From assembly GCA_945878725.1 (NCBI GenBank), contig CAMCTY010000012.1, forward strand, positions 1 through 64,000: DNA of 64,000 bases, written 5' to 3'. The translations under genes were made by a program, and so were the position numbers. The DNA is from Bifidobacterium breve (GTDB lineage Bacteria; Actinomycetota; Acidimicrobiia; Acidimicrobiales; Acidimicrobilacustridaceae). This document shows positions 41,479 to 49,820 of this stretch, piece after piece (the first letter of the stretch is position 1; every line of letters begins with the position of its first letter). The notes beneath the pieces were generated by a model. It was not told where the DNA came from and did not search any database. It worked only from the letters and a program-made list of their open reading frames with translations.

Positions 41479-41556
41479 GATGTGATCTCCCCAGAGTCGA
41501 TAGGTGTATGACGAAAAGGTACAGCCGTCCGCGCAACTGTGCCTGCGGAACTCTGC

Positions 41557-42495
41557 TCAGGGTTCGAGAACGACCTTGATCGCACCCGAAGTCCGGTCCG
41601 AGGCGACGCGGAATGCCTCCGCGACATCGTCCAACGGAAAGCGATGGGTAATTACCGTCGCAGCGATCTCGGGCGTCTCGGCGAGCATCAGTGCGCCTTC
41701 ATCCACCTCGCGCACACCGTCATGCCTTCCGTAGGCCATCGATCCGATCCACGAGAGTTCCTTGAGAACCGTGATCGTGCCCGGAGCTGGCAACAGCCCG
41801 TGGTACACGCCGAGAAGGATGATCCGACCGCCGGGTCGGGCCAGTTCCGCGCACCGCGCCAGACCCGATTCGGAACCCGCAGCATCGATCACGACGTCAT
41901 AGGAGCCCGAAGCCGCTTCCGGGACAGGTCCTGCCCCAAGTCGCTCGCCGGCGTTGCGTTGATGGTCATGACGCGCCTCGAGATCGGCATCGTGGCCCTG
42001 GCGAACGAGCGCCGCTACGACGAGAAGACCGATGGAACCGCCACCGACAACAGCGATGCGCTCCCCCGGAAGTATCGACGCCATCCGCACGCCGTGCCAT
42101 GCGACCGATGCCGGCTCGACCAAACACGCATCGGCAACGTCAAGCGTCGGAGGTAAAGGAACAAGATGCTGTGGAAGGACGAGCGCCAGATCGGCCAGGC
42201 CCCCATCAACAAGAATCCCGAGATTCTTGTGCTCTCCGACGCAGCGTTGCGTCTGACCGGCCGCGCATTGCTCGCATACCCCGCAGAACATCGTCGGCTC
42301 GACCGCGTAGGGAACCCCATCGACAAAGCCGGCGAATTCATGCCCCAACGTAAAGCCCGAGAGGCCCATGGCGGCAAGGCCAACATCGGTCCCGCAAATG
42401 CTTGAAGCAGCAACACGCATCAGCACACCATCACCGACAGGTTCGTCGACCTCAACGATCGACGGCCCATCCTCGGTGATGCGTACTGCGCGCAT
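41557..42495 (-). CDS. Zinc-dependent alcohol dehydrogenase (MDR)
   Basis: 312 residues, slightly short. CGTDVGLA and LGHEFAGFVDG give the catalytic zinc ligands; CGVCEQCAAGQTQRC the structural zinc lobe; VVGGGSIGLLVVAALVRQGHDADL the Rossmann fold. In contrast to the MDR at 16054, both zinc sites are complete. NAD(P)-dependent alcohol or threonine-type dehydrogenase; substrate unknown. Likely co-transcribed with the LLM enzyme 42 bases upstream. Confidence 0.85.
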   Translation of the reverse strand: MRAVRITEDGPSIVEVDEPVGDGVLMRVAASSICGTDVGLAAMGLSGFTLGHEFAGFVDGVPYAVEPTMFCGVCEQCAAGQTQRCVGEHKNLGILVDGGLADLALVLPQHLVPLPPTLDVADACLVEPASVAWHGVRMASILPGERIAVVGGGSIGLLVVAALVRQGHDADLEARHDHQRNAGERLGAGPVPEAASGSYDVVIDAAGSESGLARCAELARPGGRIILLGVYHGLLPAPGTITVLKELSWIGSMAYGRHDGVREVDEGALMLAETPEIAATVITHRFPLDDVAEAFRVASDRTSGAIKVVLEP

Positions 42496-42537
42496 TGCTG
42501 CTCCCTGCGTTACCTACTTCGTTGCCCTACTCAGTGA

Positions 42538-43521
42538 TTAGGCGAGTGCGGGGATGATCTCGTTGCGAAGCAGTTCGATCTGCTTCCAACCTTCCGAAAT
42601 CGGCATGCCTCCGCAAAGCGGGTGCATCGCGAAGACGGCAGCATCGCCAGCGGCCTTGGCCTCTTCAACTGCTTCGGCTGGCGAAACGACTTGGTAGAGA
42701 CCCTCTTCACGAAGTTCGCTGACAGTCGTGGCGTGTGAGTGCGCCGAGGACTTGATGTCGGCCGTCTGCCATCCGGAGTACGTCGTGGCTTCGTGGAGAA
42801 TGTGCTTGCCCATGGCCGACCATCCGGCGTCAACATCTTCAGCAAAAAACACGTGGTGAAAATCTTCGGGCGGCGACATCGCGAAACCCTGCGTTCCGTA
42901 TTCGGCGCACTTTTCGTAATAAACCGCTTCGATCTCGGGAACCGGAGCCGCCCACATGATGGGAAGTCCAAAGCGAGCGGCACGACGTGCTGCGGGCTTC
43001 GATGTGCCACCAAGAAGGAACATCGGGTGAGGCTGAGTGAACGGGCGCGGCGTGACCTGCACGGTGGTGCCGCGGTATTCGAACGGTTCGCCTGTCCATG
43101 CCTTGAGCATGGTGTCGACACATTCGTCCATGATCTTGCCGCGATCAGCCCAAGACTTGCCGTGTGCCGCGTACTCACTCGGTCGGTAACCAAGACCACC
43201 GATAACGGTGAGGCGTCCCTTCGACATGAGGTCGATGACAGCGATGTCCTCGGCAATGCGCAACGGATCGTGCAAAGGAATGAGCAACGCCGAAAGCGAA
43301 ACCGAAACGTTCTTGGTGCGGCTGAGAATTGCGGCAGCCATTGTGAGCGGCGATGAACTCCAACCGTTCTCGGCGCCGTGATGCTCTTCGAGCGTCACCA
43401 TGCCGCCACCAAGTTCATCAAGAGCTTGGGCCATGTCGAGCATGGCGTTGTAGCGATCGGCCATCTCGCTCGGTTCAAGACCGGGCTGGATGCAGTTGAA
43501 ACGCATCATTGTCATTGCCAT
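42538..43521 (-). CDS. LLM class flavin-dependent oxidoreductase
   Basis: 327 residues, GAGGAA in front. Luciferase-like barrel: RYNAMLDMAQALDELGGGMVTLEEHH, VSVSLSALLIPLHDPLRIAEDIAVIDLMSKGRLTVIGGLGYRPSEY and FLLGGTSKPAARRAARFGLP. It uses reduced FMN or F420 to oxidise or oxygenate a small substrate. Neighbouring alcohol dehydrogenase and cyclase suggest a short catabolic unit (inference). Confidence 0.86.
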   Translation of the reverse strand: MAMTMMRFNCIQPGLEPSEMADRYNAMLDMAQALDELGGGMVTLEEHHGAENGWSSSPLTMAAAILSRTKNVSVSLSALLIPLHDPLRIAEDIAVIDLMSKGRLTVIGGLGYRPSEYAAHGKSWADRGKIMDECVDTMLKAWTGEPFEYRGTTVQVTPRPFTQPHPMFLLGGTSKPAARRAARFGLPIMWAAPVPEIEAVYYEKCAEYGTQGFAMSPPEDFHHVFFAEDVDAGWSAMGKHILHEATTYSGWQTADIKSSAHSHATTVSELREEGLYQVVSPAEAVEEAKAAGDAAVFAMHPLCGGMPISEGWKQIELLRNEIIPALA

Positions 43522-43576
43522 TGCGGTTCCTCCTCAGGTGAAAAACGAAAATGTGCCCCGTTGTGGGGCAGGTGGA

Positions 43577-44047
43577 TCAAGCCGGGGTGCCCGCGAGAAT
43601 CGCGATTGCCTGCTTGATGCGTTCGGCGTGCTTGGTTTCTTCGCGACCATTCAACAGGAGCAACTTGATGACCTCGGGATCGGTCTCGGCTGCGGCCCAT
43701 TTTTGATAGCCGACATCACCCTGCATCTCCCCTTCGACGATCATCGGCAGCGCCGATGCATCAACCGAGTCGGGAAGGTCAACGGTGAATTTCTCCATCA
43801 CTTCAGCGGAAGGCACGTACTCCGTGCCCAACTTGAGCGAAAGGATCTTCATCACGCGACGAGCGTGACCGACCTCCTCGCGTCCGTTACGACGCAGGAG
43901 TTCGGCTGCTTCCTCGTTGTCGAGACGGGAAGCGAGTTCGTTGTAAAGAACGTCACCGCTGTTCTCCACCCGAATCAGCAGTTCTGCCGTTTCCAGATCA
44001 AGTGTCTCAGCAGCGCCGATGCGGGCAGTGGCTTCAAAGAAATCCAT
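43577..44047 (-). CDS. Ferritin-like di-iron protein
   Basis: 156 residues, all-helical. Two related halves each carry an ExxH motif: REEVGHARRVMKIL (about 57-70) and REETKHAERIKQA (about 136-148), with further Glu in VENSGDVLYNEL and VEGEMQGDVGYQKW, giving a four-helix di-iron site. It could store iron, handle peroxide or oxidise a substrate. It lies 9 bases after the DEAD-box helicase gene. Confidence 0.75.
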   Translation of the reverse strand: MDFFEATARIGAAETLDLETAELLIRVENSGDVLYNELASRLDNEEAAELLRRNGREEVGHARRVMKILSLKLGTEYVPSAEVMEKFTVDLPDSVDASALPMIVEGEMQGDVGYQKWAAAETDPEVIKLLLLNGREETKHAERIKQAIAILAGTPA

Positions 44048-44055
44048 AGGTCACA

Positions 44056-45732
44056 TCATCGCGAAGTTCTGGTGCCCGTGCCGCGCCGAGCGGTTGATCC
44101 CCCGGCGCCGCCGCGACCCGAACCCGTGCCGCCTTGGGAACCGCGACCGGAACCGGCCGCTTTGGGACCACTCCGGCCCTTGCCTGCTGCTCCTGAACCA
44201 GAACCGGCTCCAGAGCCAGATCCGGAACCCGAACGGGATGCCGCACCGGCACGCGAGCCGGGCTTGGCGGTCGACTTGGCCGGGGCCGAGCGGCCGCGTG
44301 CGCTGCTGTTTCGGCTGCGACCAGGGCGGCCGTCGCCGGTGCGATCGTCGCCGCGACCGTCGAGCGAGCGGGGCTTCGACCGCGAACCGCGACCGGGATG
44401 GCCACCGCGAGGCGGCTCTTCTGCGATTGCGAGTGCCTTCTCAACTTCGAGTGCACTGCGACGCAGCCGCTGACCCGGCTTGATCTCGGCAAGGATCGCC
44501 GACTCGGGCGTAACCACGGTGATGATCGGCTTGATCTTCGCCTTCTGCATCAGTTGCGAGACCTCTTTGCGCTGCGACTCAGTCACGAGAGTCACAACTG
44601 TGCCCTCGTTGCCGGCGCGGGCGGTGCGGCCCGAACGGTGGAGATACGCCTTGTGTTCGATGGGCGGATCCGCATGGATCACCAGGGCGATGTCATCGAC
44701 GTGAATACCGCGTGCAGCGATGTCGGTGGCGACCATTGCCGCCGCACGACCTTCGGAGAAGGCGGCGAGGTTTCGGGTGCGGACATTCTGCGAGAGGTTG
44801 CCGTGCATCTCGACCGTCGTGATGCCGTGGGCATTGAGCTGACGAGTCAGTTGCTTCGCCCGGTGCTTCGTACGGGTGAACACGATCGTGCGACCCGGGG
44901 CCGAGGTGAGATCGGCAAGAACCGGAAGACGATCGTTCTGAGTCACATGGAACACGTGATGCGTCATCGTGCTGACAGGCGATTCCACCGAGTCGACGCT
45001 GTGCGTGACTGGGTTCGTGAGGTAACGCTTGACGATGACATCAATGCCGTTGTCGAGCGTGGCGGAGAACAGGAGTCGCTGACCATCATCCGGCGTGCGA
45101 TCAAGCAAACGCTTAACGCCCGGGAGGAACCCGAGATCGGCCATGTGATCGGCCTCGTCGAGCACGGTGATCTCGACACGGTCGAGCTTCACGTGGCCTT
45201 GCGTGATGAGGTCCTCAAGACGACCAGGACAAGCAACGACGACGTCGACGCCGTTACGAAGTGCATTCACCTGCGGGTTCTGACCAACACCACCGAAGAT
45301 TGTTGTGGTGCGCAGACCGAGTTCACGGGCAAGGGGCGAGATCGTCGCATCAATCTGAAGTGCGAGTTCGCGGGTCGGCGCAAGGATCAATGCACGGGGG
45401 CGGCCCGGCTTGCGATCGCGACGTTCGTCCGAGAGTCGGGTGAGGACGGCGAGGCCAAAGGCCAAGGTCTTTCCCGAGCCGGTGCGACCGCGACCAAGGA
45501 CATCGCGACCCTGCAGCGAATCGGGAAGTGTCGCCGACTGAATCGGGAACGGTTCCTTGATGCCGTCGCGTGCGAGCATCCCGCACAGCGAGACGGGCAC
45601 GCCGAGCGCCGCGAAGCCATTAGTTGAATCGATGCTCGGCAGCGGACCACGGGGTGCTGCAGACGAGCCGGACAACGACCGAGCGCGCGCGCCGGCCGTG
45701 GAATTTGAATTTGAGGGGCGGTTGGCCGCCAT
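44056..45732 (-). CDS. DEAD-box ATP-dependent RNA helicase
   Basis: 558 residues from MAANRPSNSN, GGAGAG eight bases upstream. All helicase motifs are present: Q motif (PFPIQSATLPDSL), GRTGSGKT, APTRELALQ, VLDEADHMADLGF, LFSATL, FTRTKHRAKQL and HRSGRTARAG. The last 120 residues are Gly/Ser/Arg/Lys-rich and disordered (SGSGSGAGSGSG, RGGAGG), an RNA-binding tail. It unwinds RNA in ribosome assembly or decay. Confidence 0.93.
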   Translation of the reverse strand: MAANRPSNSNSTAGARARSLSGSSAAPRGPLPSIDSTNGFAALGVPVSLCGMLARDGIKEPFPIQSATLPDSLQGRDVLGRGRTGSGKTLAFGLAVLTRLSDERRDRKPGRPRALILAPTRELALQIDATISPLARELGLRTTTIFGGVGQNPQVNALRNGVDVVVACPGRLEDLITQGHVKLDRVEITVLDEADHMADLGFLPGVKRLLDRTPDDGQRLLFSATLDNGIDVIVKRYLTNPVTHSVDSVESPVSTMTHHVFHVTQNDRLPVLADLTSAPGRTIVFTRTKHRAKQLTRQLNAHGITTVEMHGNLSQNVRTRNLAAFSEGRAAAMVATDIAARGIHVDDIALVIHADPPIEHKAYLHRSGRTARAGNEGTVVTLVTESQRKEVSQLMQKAKIKPIITVVTPESAILAEIKPGQRLRRSALEVEKALAIAEEPPRGGHPGRGSRSKPRSLDGRGDDRTGDGRPGRSRNSSARGRSAPAKSTAKPGSRAGAASRSGSGSGSGAGSGSGAAGKGRSGPKAAGSGRGSQGGTGSGRGGAGGSTARRGTGTRTSR

Positions 45733-45926
45733 GGGGTAACTCTCCATACTGAGGTCCGCTGGGAAAGCTTCGACCCAATGAAACTTGCAACTCGATGGTT
45801 GCGAGGGGTCGATGGCGGCTCAGCGGCGACGCTCCCGAAATGGAACGACCACAACACTGTAGTGGTACCTGCGCCCCTTTCCGCCAATGCCCAGTCGCGC
45901 TACACATGACATGGGAGGCTCATTAC

Positions 45927-46295
45927 ATGGCATTCGGACAACAATCAGGCCCGCCGGCGTCACATCGTCAGGTCGAAGAAATTGCTTCGCTCCTTGAACG
46001 CGCGGGCTTTTCATCGTTCAAAGAAGCCCGCCATATCTACGGGCTGAGCCAGCGCCAGGCTGGCGGAAAATTCACGACCGGTGAGGCAACCGAACTCATT
46101 GCCCGTTTGCTTGCCGGCGAGGGTGAGCTCGATACCGAACAAGCCGCCGAGGCTGTCGAAGCCACTCGGATCAGCGCCGAGCGCACTGCCAAACGAACGG
46201 CCAACAAGCAGGCCGAAGCAGTTGCGGCGTTTCCCGACGAGTTGCTCGCCGACGAACTCGTTCGTCGCGGCTGGATGTGTATGCCCCCGACCTGA
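45927..46295 (+). CDS. Small uncharacterised protein
   Basis: 122 residues from MAFGQQSGPPASHRQV, with GGGAGG seven bases upstream (the earlier ATG at 45909 has no such site). The N-terminal half is helical (RQVEEIASLLERAGFSSFKEARHIYGLSQRQ, GEATELIARLLAGEG) and may be a small nucleic-acid- or protein-binding bundle. The middle is Ala/Glu/Arg-rich coiled-coil-like. No family recognised. It is divergent from the helicase gene. Confidence 0.6.
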   Translation: MAFGQQSGPPASHRQVEEIASLLERAGFSSFKEARHIYGLSQRQAGGKFTTGEATELIARLLAGEGELDTEQAAEAVEATRISAERTAKRTANKQAEAVAAFPDELLADELVRRGWMCMPPT

Positions 46296-46325
46296 GCGAC
46301 ATCGCTCGGCTGACCGAGTAGTCGA

Positions 46326-47207
46326 TCAGGGAGTTCCTGCGTGCGGGATCGCCACTTCGACCATCTCGATCTTTCCGTCGGTCTTGTCGGCAACCTCGTG
46401 TGATTCCGATGACGGCGCCGTCATCATGAACAGATGCCTGCCCTCCGGTCCGCCGAGCATCAGTGCGTAACAGTTCTGCGAGGTTTCGATGACCTCGAGT
46501 ACCTCGCCACCCTCGGCGATTCGCATGGCGCGCGGCGTTGTCGCCGCCGCGATCCAGACGGCCCCTTCTGCATCGAGCGCGATTCCATCGGGTGCACCGA
46601 AGTGTTCTGAGAGGTCAGCCCACACGCGCCGGTTGGAGAGAGTTCCGTCGGACGCGACATCAAATGCGGTGAGGCGAAGAGCCAGTGTCTCGGCGCAGAT
46701 GAGTGTCTTGCCATCCGGGGTGAGAACCATTCCGTTGGGGAAGATCATGTCGTCAGCGACCACGGTGACCGACTGATCGCCATCGATCATGCAGATCACC
46801 GTCGACGTCGGACCGGGCTCACCAAGAAGGCCCTCAATACCGTGGATCTGCAGGAACTCCTCGTAGTCGAAACCGAAGTTGCCGACATACGCGCGATCAG
46901 CACTATCGACGAGCATGTCGTTCCCGTGCCAAGTGAAATGGCTCGACAGGTCGGCGTAAGCATGAAGCGATGAGCCGTCCCATCGGAGCACTTTGCGATC
47001 AAGCATCGACGAGATCAGCAGGTCACCATTAGCGAGCCAACCGAGGCCGGATGGTTGCGTTTCGACTTCGACGATCCGCTCGTCGTTCCCATCGAGATCG
47101 ATGGCGTGAACAGCGTGATCGTAGAAATCGGAATACCAAAGTCGGCCGTCGTGCCAGCGCGGCCCCTCACCGAACCGCAGTCCTGCGCGCAGGACCTGCG
47201 TTGTCAC
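46326..47207 (-). CDS. SMP-30/gluconolactonase-like beta-propeller
   Basis: 293 residues from GTG 47207, overlapping the upstream stop (GTGA). LRFGEGPRWHDGRLWYSDF carries the metal Glu, followed by SSHFTWHGNDMLVD (Asn/Asp) and FPNGMVLTPDGKTL, and APDGIALDAEGAVW for the last metal Asp. Ca/Zn-dependent lactonase-type enzyme, cytosolic as no signal is present. Co-translated with the hydrolase at 47204. Confidence 0.84.
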   Translation of the reverse strand: MTTQVLRAGLRFGEGPRWHDGRLWYSDFYDHAVHAIDLDGNDERIVEVETQPSGLGWLANGDLLISSMLDRKVLRWDGSSLHAYADLSSHFTWHGNDMLVDSADRAYVGNFGFDYEEFLQIHGIEGLLGEPGPTSTVICMIDGDQSVTVVADDMIFPNGMVLTPDGKTLICAETLALRLTAFDVASDGTLSNRRVWADLSEHFGAPDGIALDAEGAVWIAAATTPRAMRIAEGGEVLEVIETSQNCYALMLGGPEGRHLFMMTAPSSESHEVADKTDGKIEMVEVAIPHAGTP

Positions 47208-48745
47208 ATCGGGGCCTTTGGTTCGCCAGAAGCACCATATTTTGCGTTCTGAACCGTTAACCGAAGCTGTTCGGCATCGGCAGGAAGAATCGCTCCGAAG
47301 GTGACTGCTTCGTCCAATGACGAAAGCCACGCGTCAGTAAACGCGGTCTTGCCCTGAGGCATGTACTTCTCAACCGTCATGGGGGCCGTCGTTCCGAACA
47401 GGCCGCAAAAGCTGTTCCCTGTTTGACCAAGACCGGAGAGCACCGCCACCGGCACATCAACCTGCGGTGTGCGGATGCCACCGAGGACTTGACCGTTCGA
47501 GGCCAGAGCGAGGCTCGTCGGCGAAGCAACCTCAATCCGCGGACGAGTCGAAGGCGCGACTCCGGTACGGATCCAATCGTTCAGCGCGACAACTGCGCTG
47601 CGCAGAACGTAGGTATGCGGACCGGTGTTGATCGGCGATGAGCACGAGATGATCCCGCCGTACACCGCGGCCGAAGGCGTGAGCATCGCCTGGAAAAGCG
47701 CGGCGTCACCGTCACCGTTGTCCGCATCGCCGATACCGAGGTTGTAGGCGTCGGCATGGGCTGTGCCCGCGACCTCCCAGCCCCTGAACAGATCTGTATC
47801 GTCCTGCCTCGCTCGCTCGTAGCCCAGACCCCGTCCGACAAGATCGGTTTCGGTCGAGAAGTTCAGAACCGGAACATTCAGGTCGTTGCGGATGAACGTC
47901 GGATCAGCGGGAACAAGACCTTCACGGAAGCGAGCACCAACTGCGCCGCGGCTGTGGAGCAGGTAGCCGTCATAGACATCGACAAGTGGTGCGATGCCGT
48001 TGACATAGGAGGTCAATCGGAAGGCTGACTGGGACTCGCCGACTGCGACAACACGTTCCGGCTTCAGGCCACCGAGTACCGCGTCATTCTGGAACCACAC
48101 GGCTGCACCGGTCTGGCTGTACATGTCATACGAGAAGTCATCACCGGGGTGGGCCAGCGACGCGTACCGCACAGCATCAGCGTTCTTGAGTGCGAGCGCG
48201 GCACCCAACGCGTTGCCGCCGCCAACGATTCCGACCGACTGGGCGGAGACTCCAACCCAGGCGTAGCCGCTGCGGATCAGTTCGACGTGCGTGTAGGTCC
48301 AGTCCGGGCCGGCATCGAGGCCACCCGAGACATTGAGCCACTCAACCAGAACGGTGCCGTTGAACTTCGAGGCATCGATCGGTCGACGCACGACGATGCG
48401 AGTCGTGTAAGGCGCAGTTGCGGCCGTTGTCATGTCCCACACACCGTCGGATCCAAGCGGGGCGGCCGATGTGTACGAGTTCGCGGTTCCCGATTGGAAG
48501 AACTCCTCCTCGGTATATCCGACCGACGCGAGATCAAATCCGCCCGGTCCGAGGACCGGCTTTCCGTTGCCGCCTGTCACTGGTCCGGTAATCACTGGCT
48601 TTGAAACGGCGTCTTCGCGCGGCGGCGTGATGGGAGTGAGCTTGCTCTTCGAGGACGAATCGGACGAGCACGCCGTCAGTGAACCTGCTGACGCGAGCAC
48701 CACCAGCGCAATAGCTGACCAACGGCGAACGTGACGATTCTTCAT
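47204..48745 (-). CDS. Alpha/beta-hydrolase-domain lipoprotein (Abhydrolase_10 type)
   Basis: 513 residues, GGGGGAA upstream. Lipobox ASAGSLTAC; then an esterase-like domain with VLVEWLNVSGGLDAGPDW, RSGYAWVGVSAQSVGIVGG and VVAVGESQSAFRLTSYVNG (probable nucleophile Ser in GESQSA), and NFSTETDLVG for the acid. Members of this family are often found in lipid and steroid catabolic regions. Surface-located ester hydrolase (inference). Coupled to the SMP-30 gene. Confidence 0.78.
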   Translation of the reverse strand: MKNRHVRRWSAIALVVLASAGSLTACSSDSSSKSKLTPITPPREDAVSKPVITGPVTGGNGKPVLGPGGFDLASVGYTEEEFFQSGTANSYTSAAPLGSDGVWDMTTAATAPYTTRIVVRRPIDASKFNGTVLVEWLNVSGGLDAGPDWTYTHVELIRSGYAWVGVSAQSVGIVGGGNALGAALALKNADAVRYASLAHPGDDFSYDMYSQTGAAVWFQNDAVLGGLKPERVVAVGESQSAFRLTSYVNGIAPLVDVYDGYLLHSRGAVGARFREGLVPADPTFIRNDLNVPVLNFSTETDLVGRGLGYERARQDDTDLFRGWEVAGTAHADAYNLGIGDADNGDGDAALFQAMLTPSAAVYGGIISCSSPINTGPHTYVLRSAVVALNDWIRTGVAPSTRPRIEVASPTSLALASNGQVLGGIRTPQVDVPVAVLSGLGQTGNSFCGLFGTTAPMTVEKYMPQGKTAFTDAWLSSLDEAVTFGAILPADAEQLRLTVQNAKYGASGEPKAPM

Positions 48746-48829
48746 TGCGCTTCCCCCAGGAAATCAATGCCGTACGAATCCGACGAGCGCCATGTTCGCA
48801 GAGTCCGAAGAAAAATGCTGGCCTGGACC

Positions 48830-48835
48830 TACCAT
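48830..48835 (+). promoter_or_regulatory. -10 hexamer TACCAT for leaderless start
   Basis: TACCAT ends seven bases before the ATG at 48843. The divergent spacer to the 48745 gene start is only 97 bp. Confidence 0.4.
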
Positions 48836-48842
48836 CCCGTCC

Positions 48843-49820
48843 ATGCCATCGCGAAGAATCGTCACCGGTTTCGATCCGGCCGGCAGAGCCGTGTTCACCC
48901 ACGACGGGACAGCGCCGAACAGCATCGAGTTCGATTCCGTCAGCGTCAACGAGATTTTCTGGGCCGACCAATGGCCGCTCGAACTCGACCACGATCCCGA
49001 CCGAACGTCAAAAGGGTTCCCGCTCGAACCACCGCCCGGTGGTCTCAGCGCCAGGATCATCCGCATGCCCGGCGTTGCTCCCGGAACCCATCCCGACGAA
49101 ACCTGGCTCCGCGTCGACGGCGACGATCCCGACATGCCGGGCATGCACGCAACCGACACGCTCGATCTCATGATCGTTCTCGAAGGTTCTGTGATCCTCG
49201 GCCTCAATGACGGACAGCGAACGATCAACGCCGGTGAGTGCGTCATCCAACGCGGTACCGCACATCGATGGAGAGCCGCTGACGAACACGGCTGGACCTA
49301 TTTCGTTGCGATGCTTCGACCTGATCGATCATTGCCCGTTGCCGACGATCAAGGAGTCGTCTTGGCCCCGAAGCGCGGCGATCTTCCCACCCGACGCGTC
49401 GTCACCGGCACTCCCACGATCGACGGCGGCGCAGTCGTCGGTGTCAATGGGGCCATGTCGACCCTCACCGATCTTTGGCTTACCGGCGGTCCGGTCCGTG
49501 ATCCTGCGCAGGGCGGAGATGGCTCGGCTGGTTGGCATCTCGAACCTGTCGGCGGCGGCGTTTCGTTCCGACTCATCGAACTGGTTTCGGAAGTTCCGCT
49601 CGCCGACGAAGGCTGGCACGCGACGAACACCGTCGATATCGATGTCATCCTCAGTGGACGGATGCGCCTCGAGCTACCTGACGGAATCGAAACCGAACTT
49701 GGGCCAGGTGACGTTGTCGTTCAGCGCGGTACCCGGCATCGTTGGAGTGCAGTCGGTGGCGAACCTGTCCGGATGGCGGCGGTAATGATTGCCGCGTCGC
49801 CGGATCCCGTTAGGGAGTGA
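48843..49820 (+). CDS. Bicupin protein formed by internal duplication
   Basis: 325 residues from MPSRRIVTGFDPAG, seven bases after TACCAT. Two similar cupin halves: RRIVTGFDPAGRAVFTHDG..LDLMIVLEGSVIL..GECVIQRGTAHRWRA and RRVVTGTPTIDGGAVVGVNG..VDIDVILSGRMRL..GDVVVQRGTRHRWSA. Each half has the second cupin motif with one His; the first motif lacks the usual His pair, so metal binding may be weak. Possibly a dioxygenase-like or ligand-binding bicupin. The end overlaps the convergent alkylsulfatase gene by 11 bases. Confidence 0.75.
   Translation: MPSRRIVTGFDPAGRAVFTHDGTAPNSIEFDSVSVNEIFWADQWPLELDHDPDRTSKGFPLEPPPGGLSARIIRMPGVAPGTHPDETWLRVDGDDPDMPGMHATDTLDLMIVLEGSVILGLNDGQRTINAGECVIQRGTAHRWRAADEHGWTYFVAMLRPDRSLPVADDQGVVLAPKRGDLPTRRVVTGTPTIDGGAVVGVNGAMSTLTDLWLTGGPVRDPAQGGDGSAGWHLEPVGGGVSFRLIELVSEVPLADEGWHATNTVDIDVILSGRMRLELPDGIETELGPGDVVVQRGTRHRWSAVGGEPVRMAAVMIAASPDPVRE

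Noticed and set aside
42531-43256. Long Ser/Arg-rich ORF overlapping the LLM gene
   Set aside because: Same-strand shadow frame of a well-supported LLM enzyme.
44398-45627. 409-residue plus-strand ORF
   Set aside because: Antisense of the DEAD-box helicase, whose motifs are all in frame on the minus strand.
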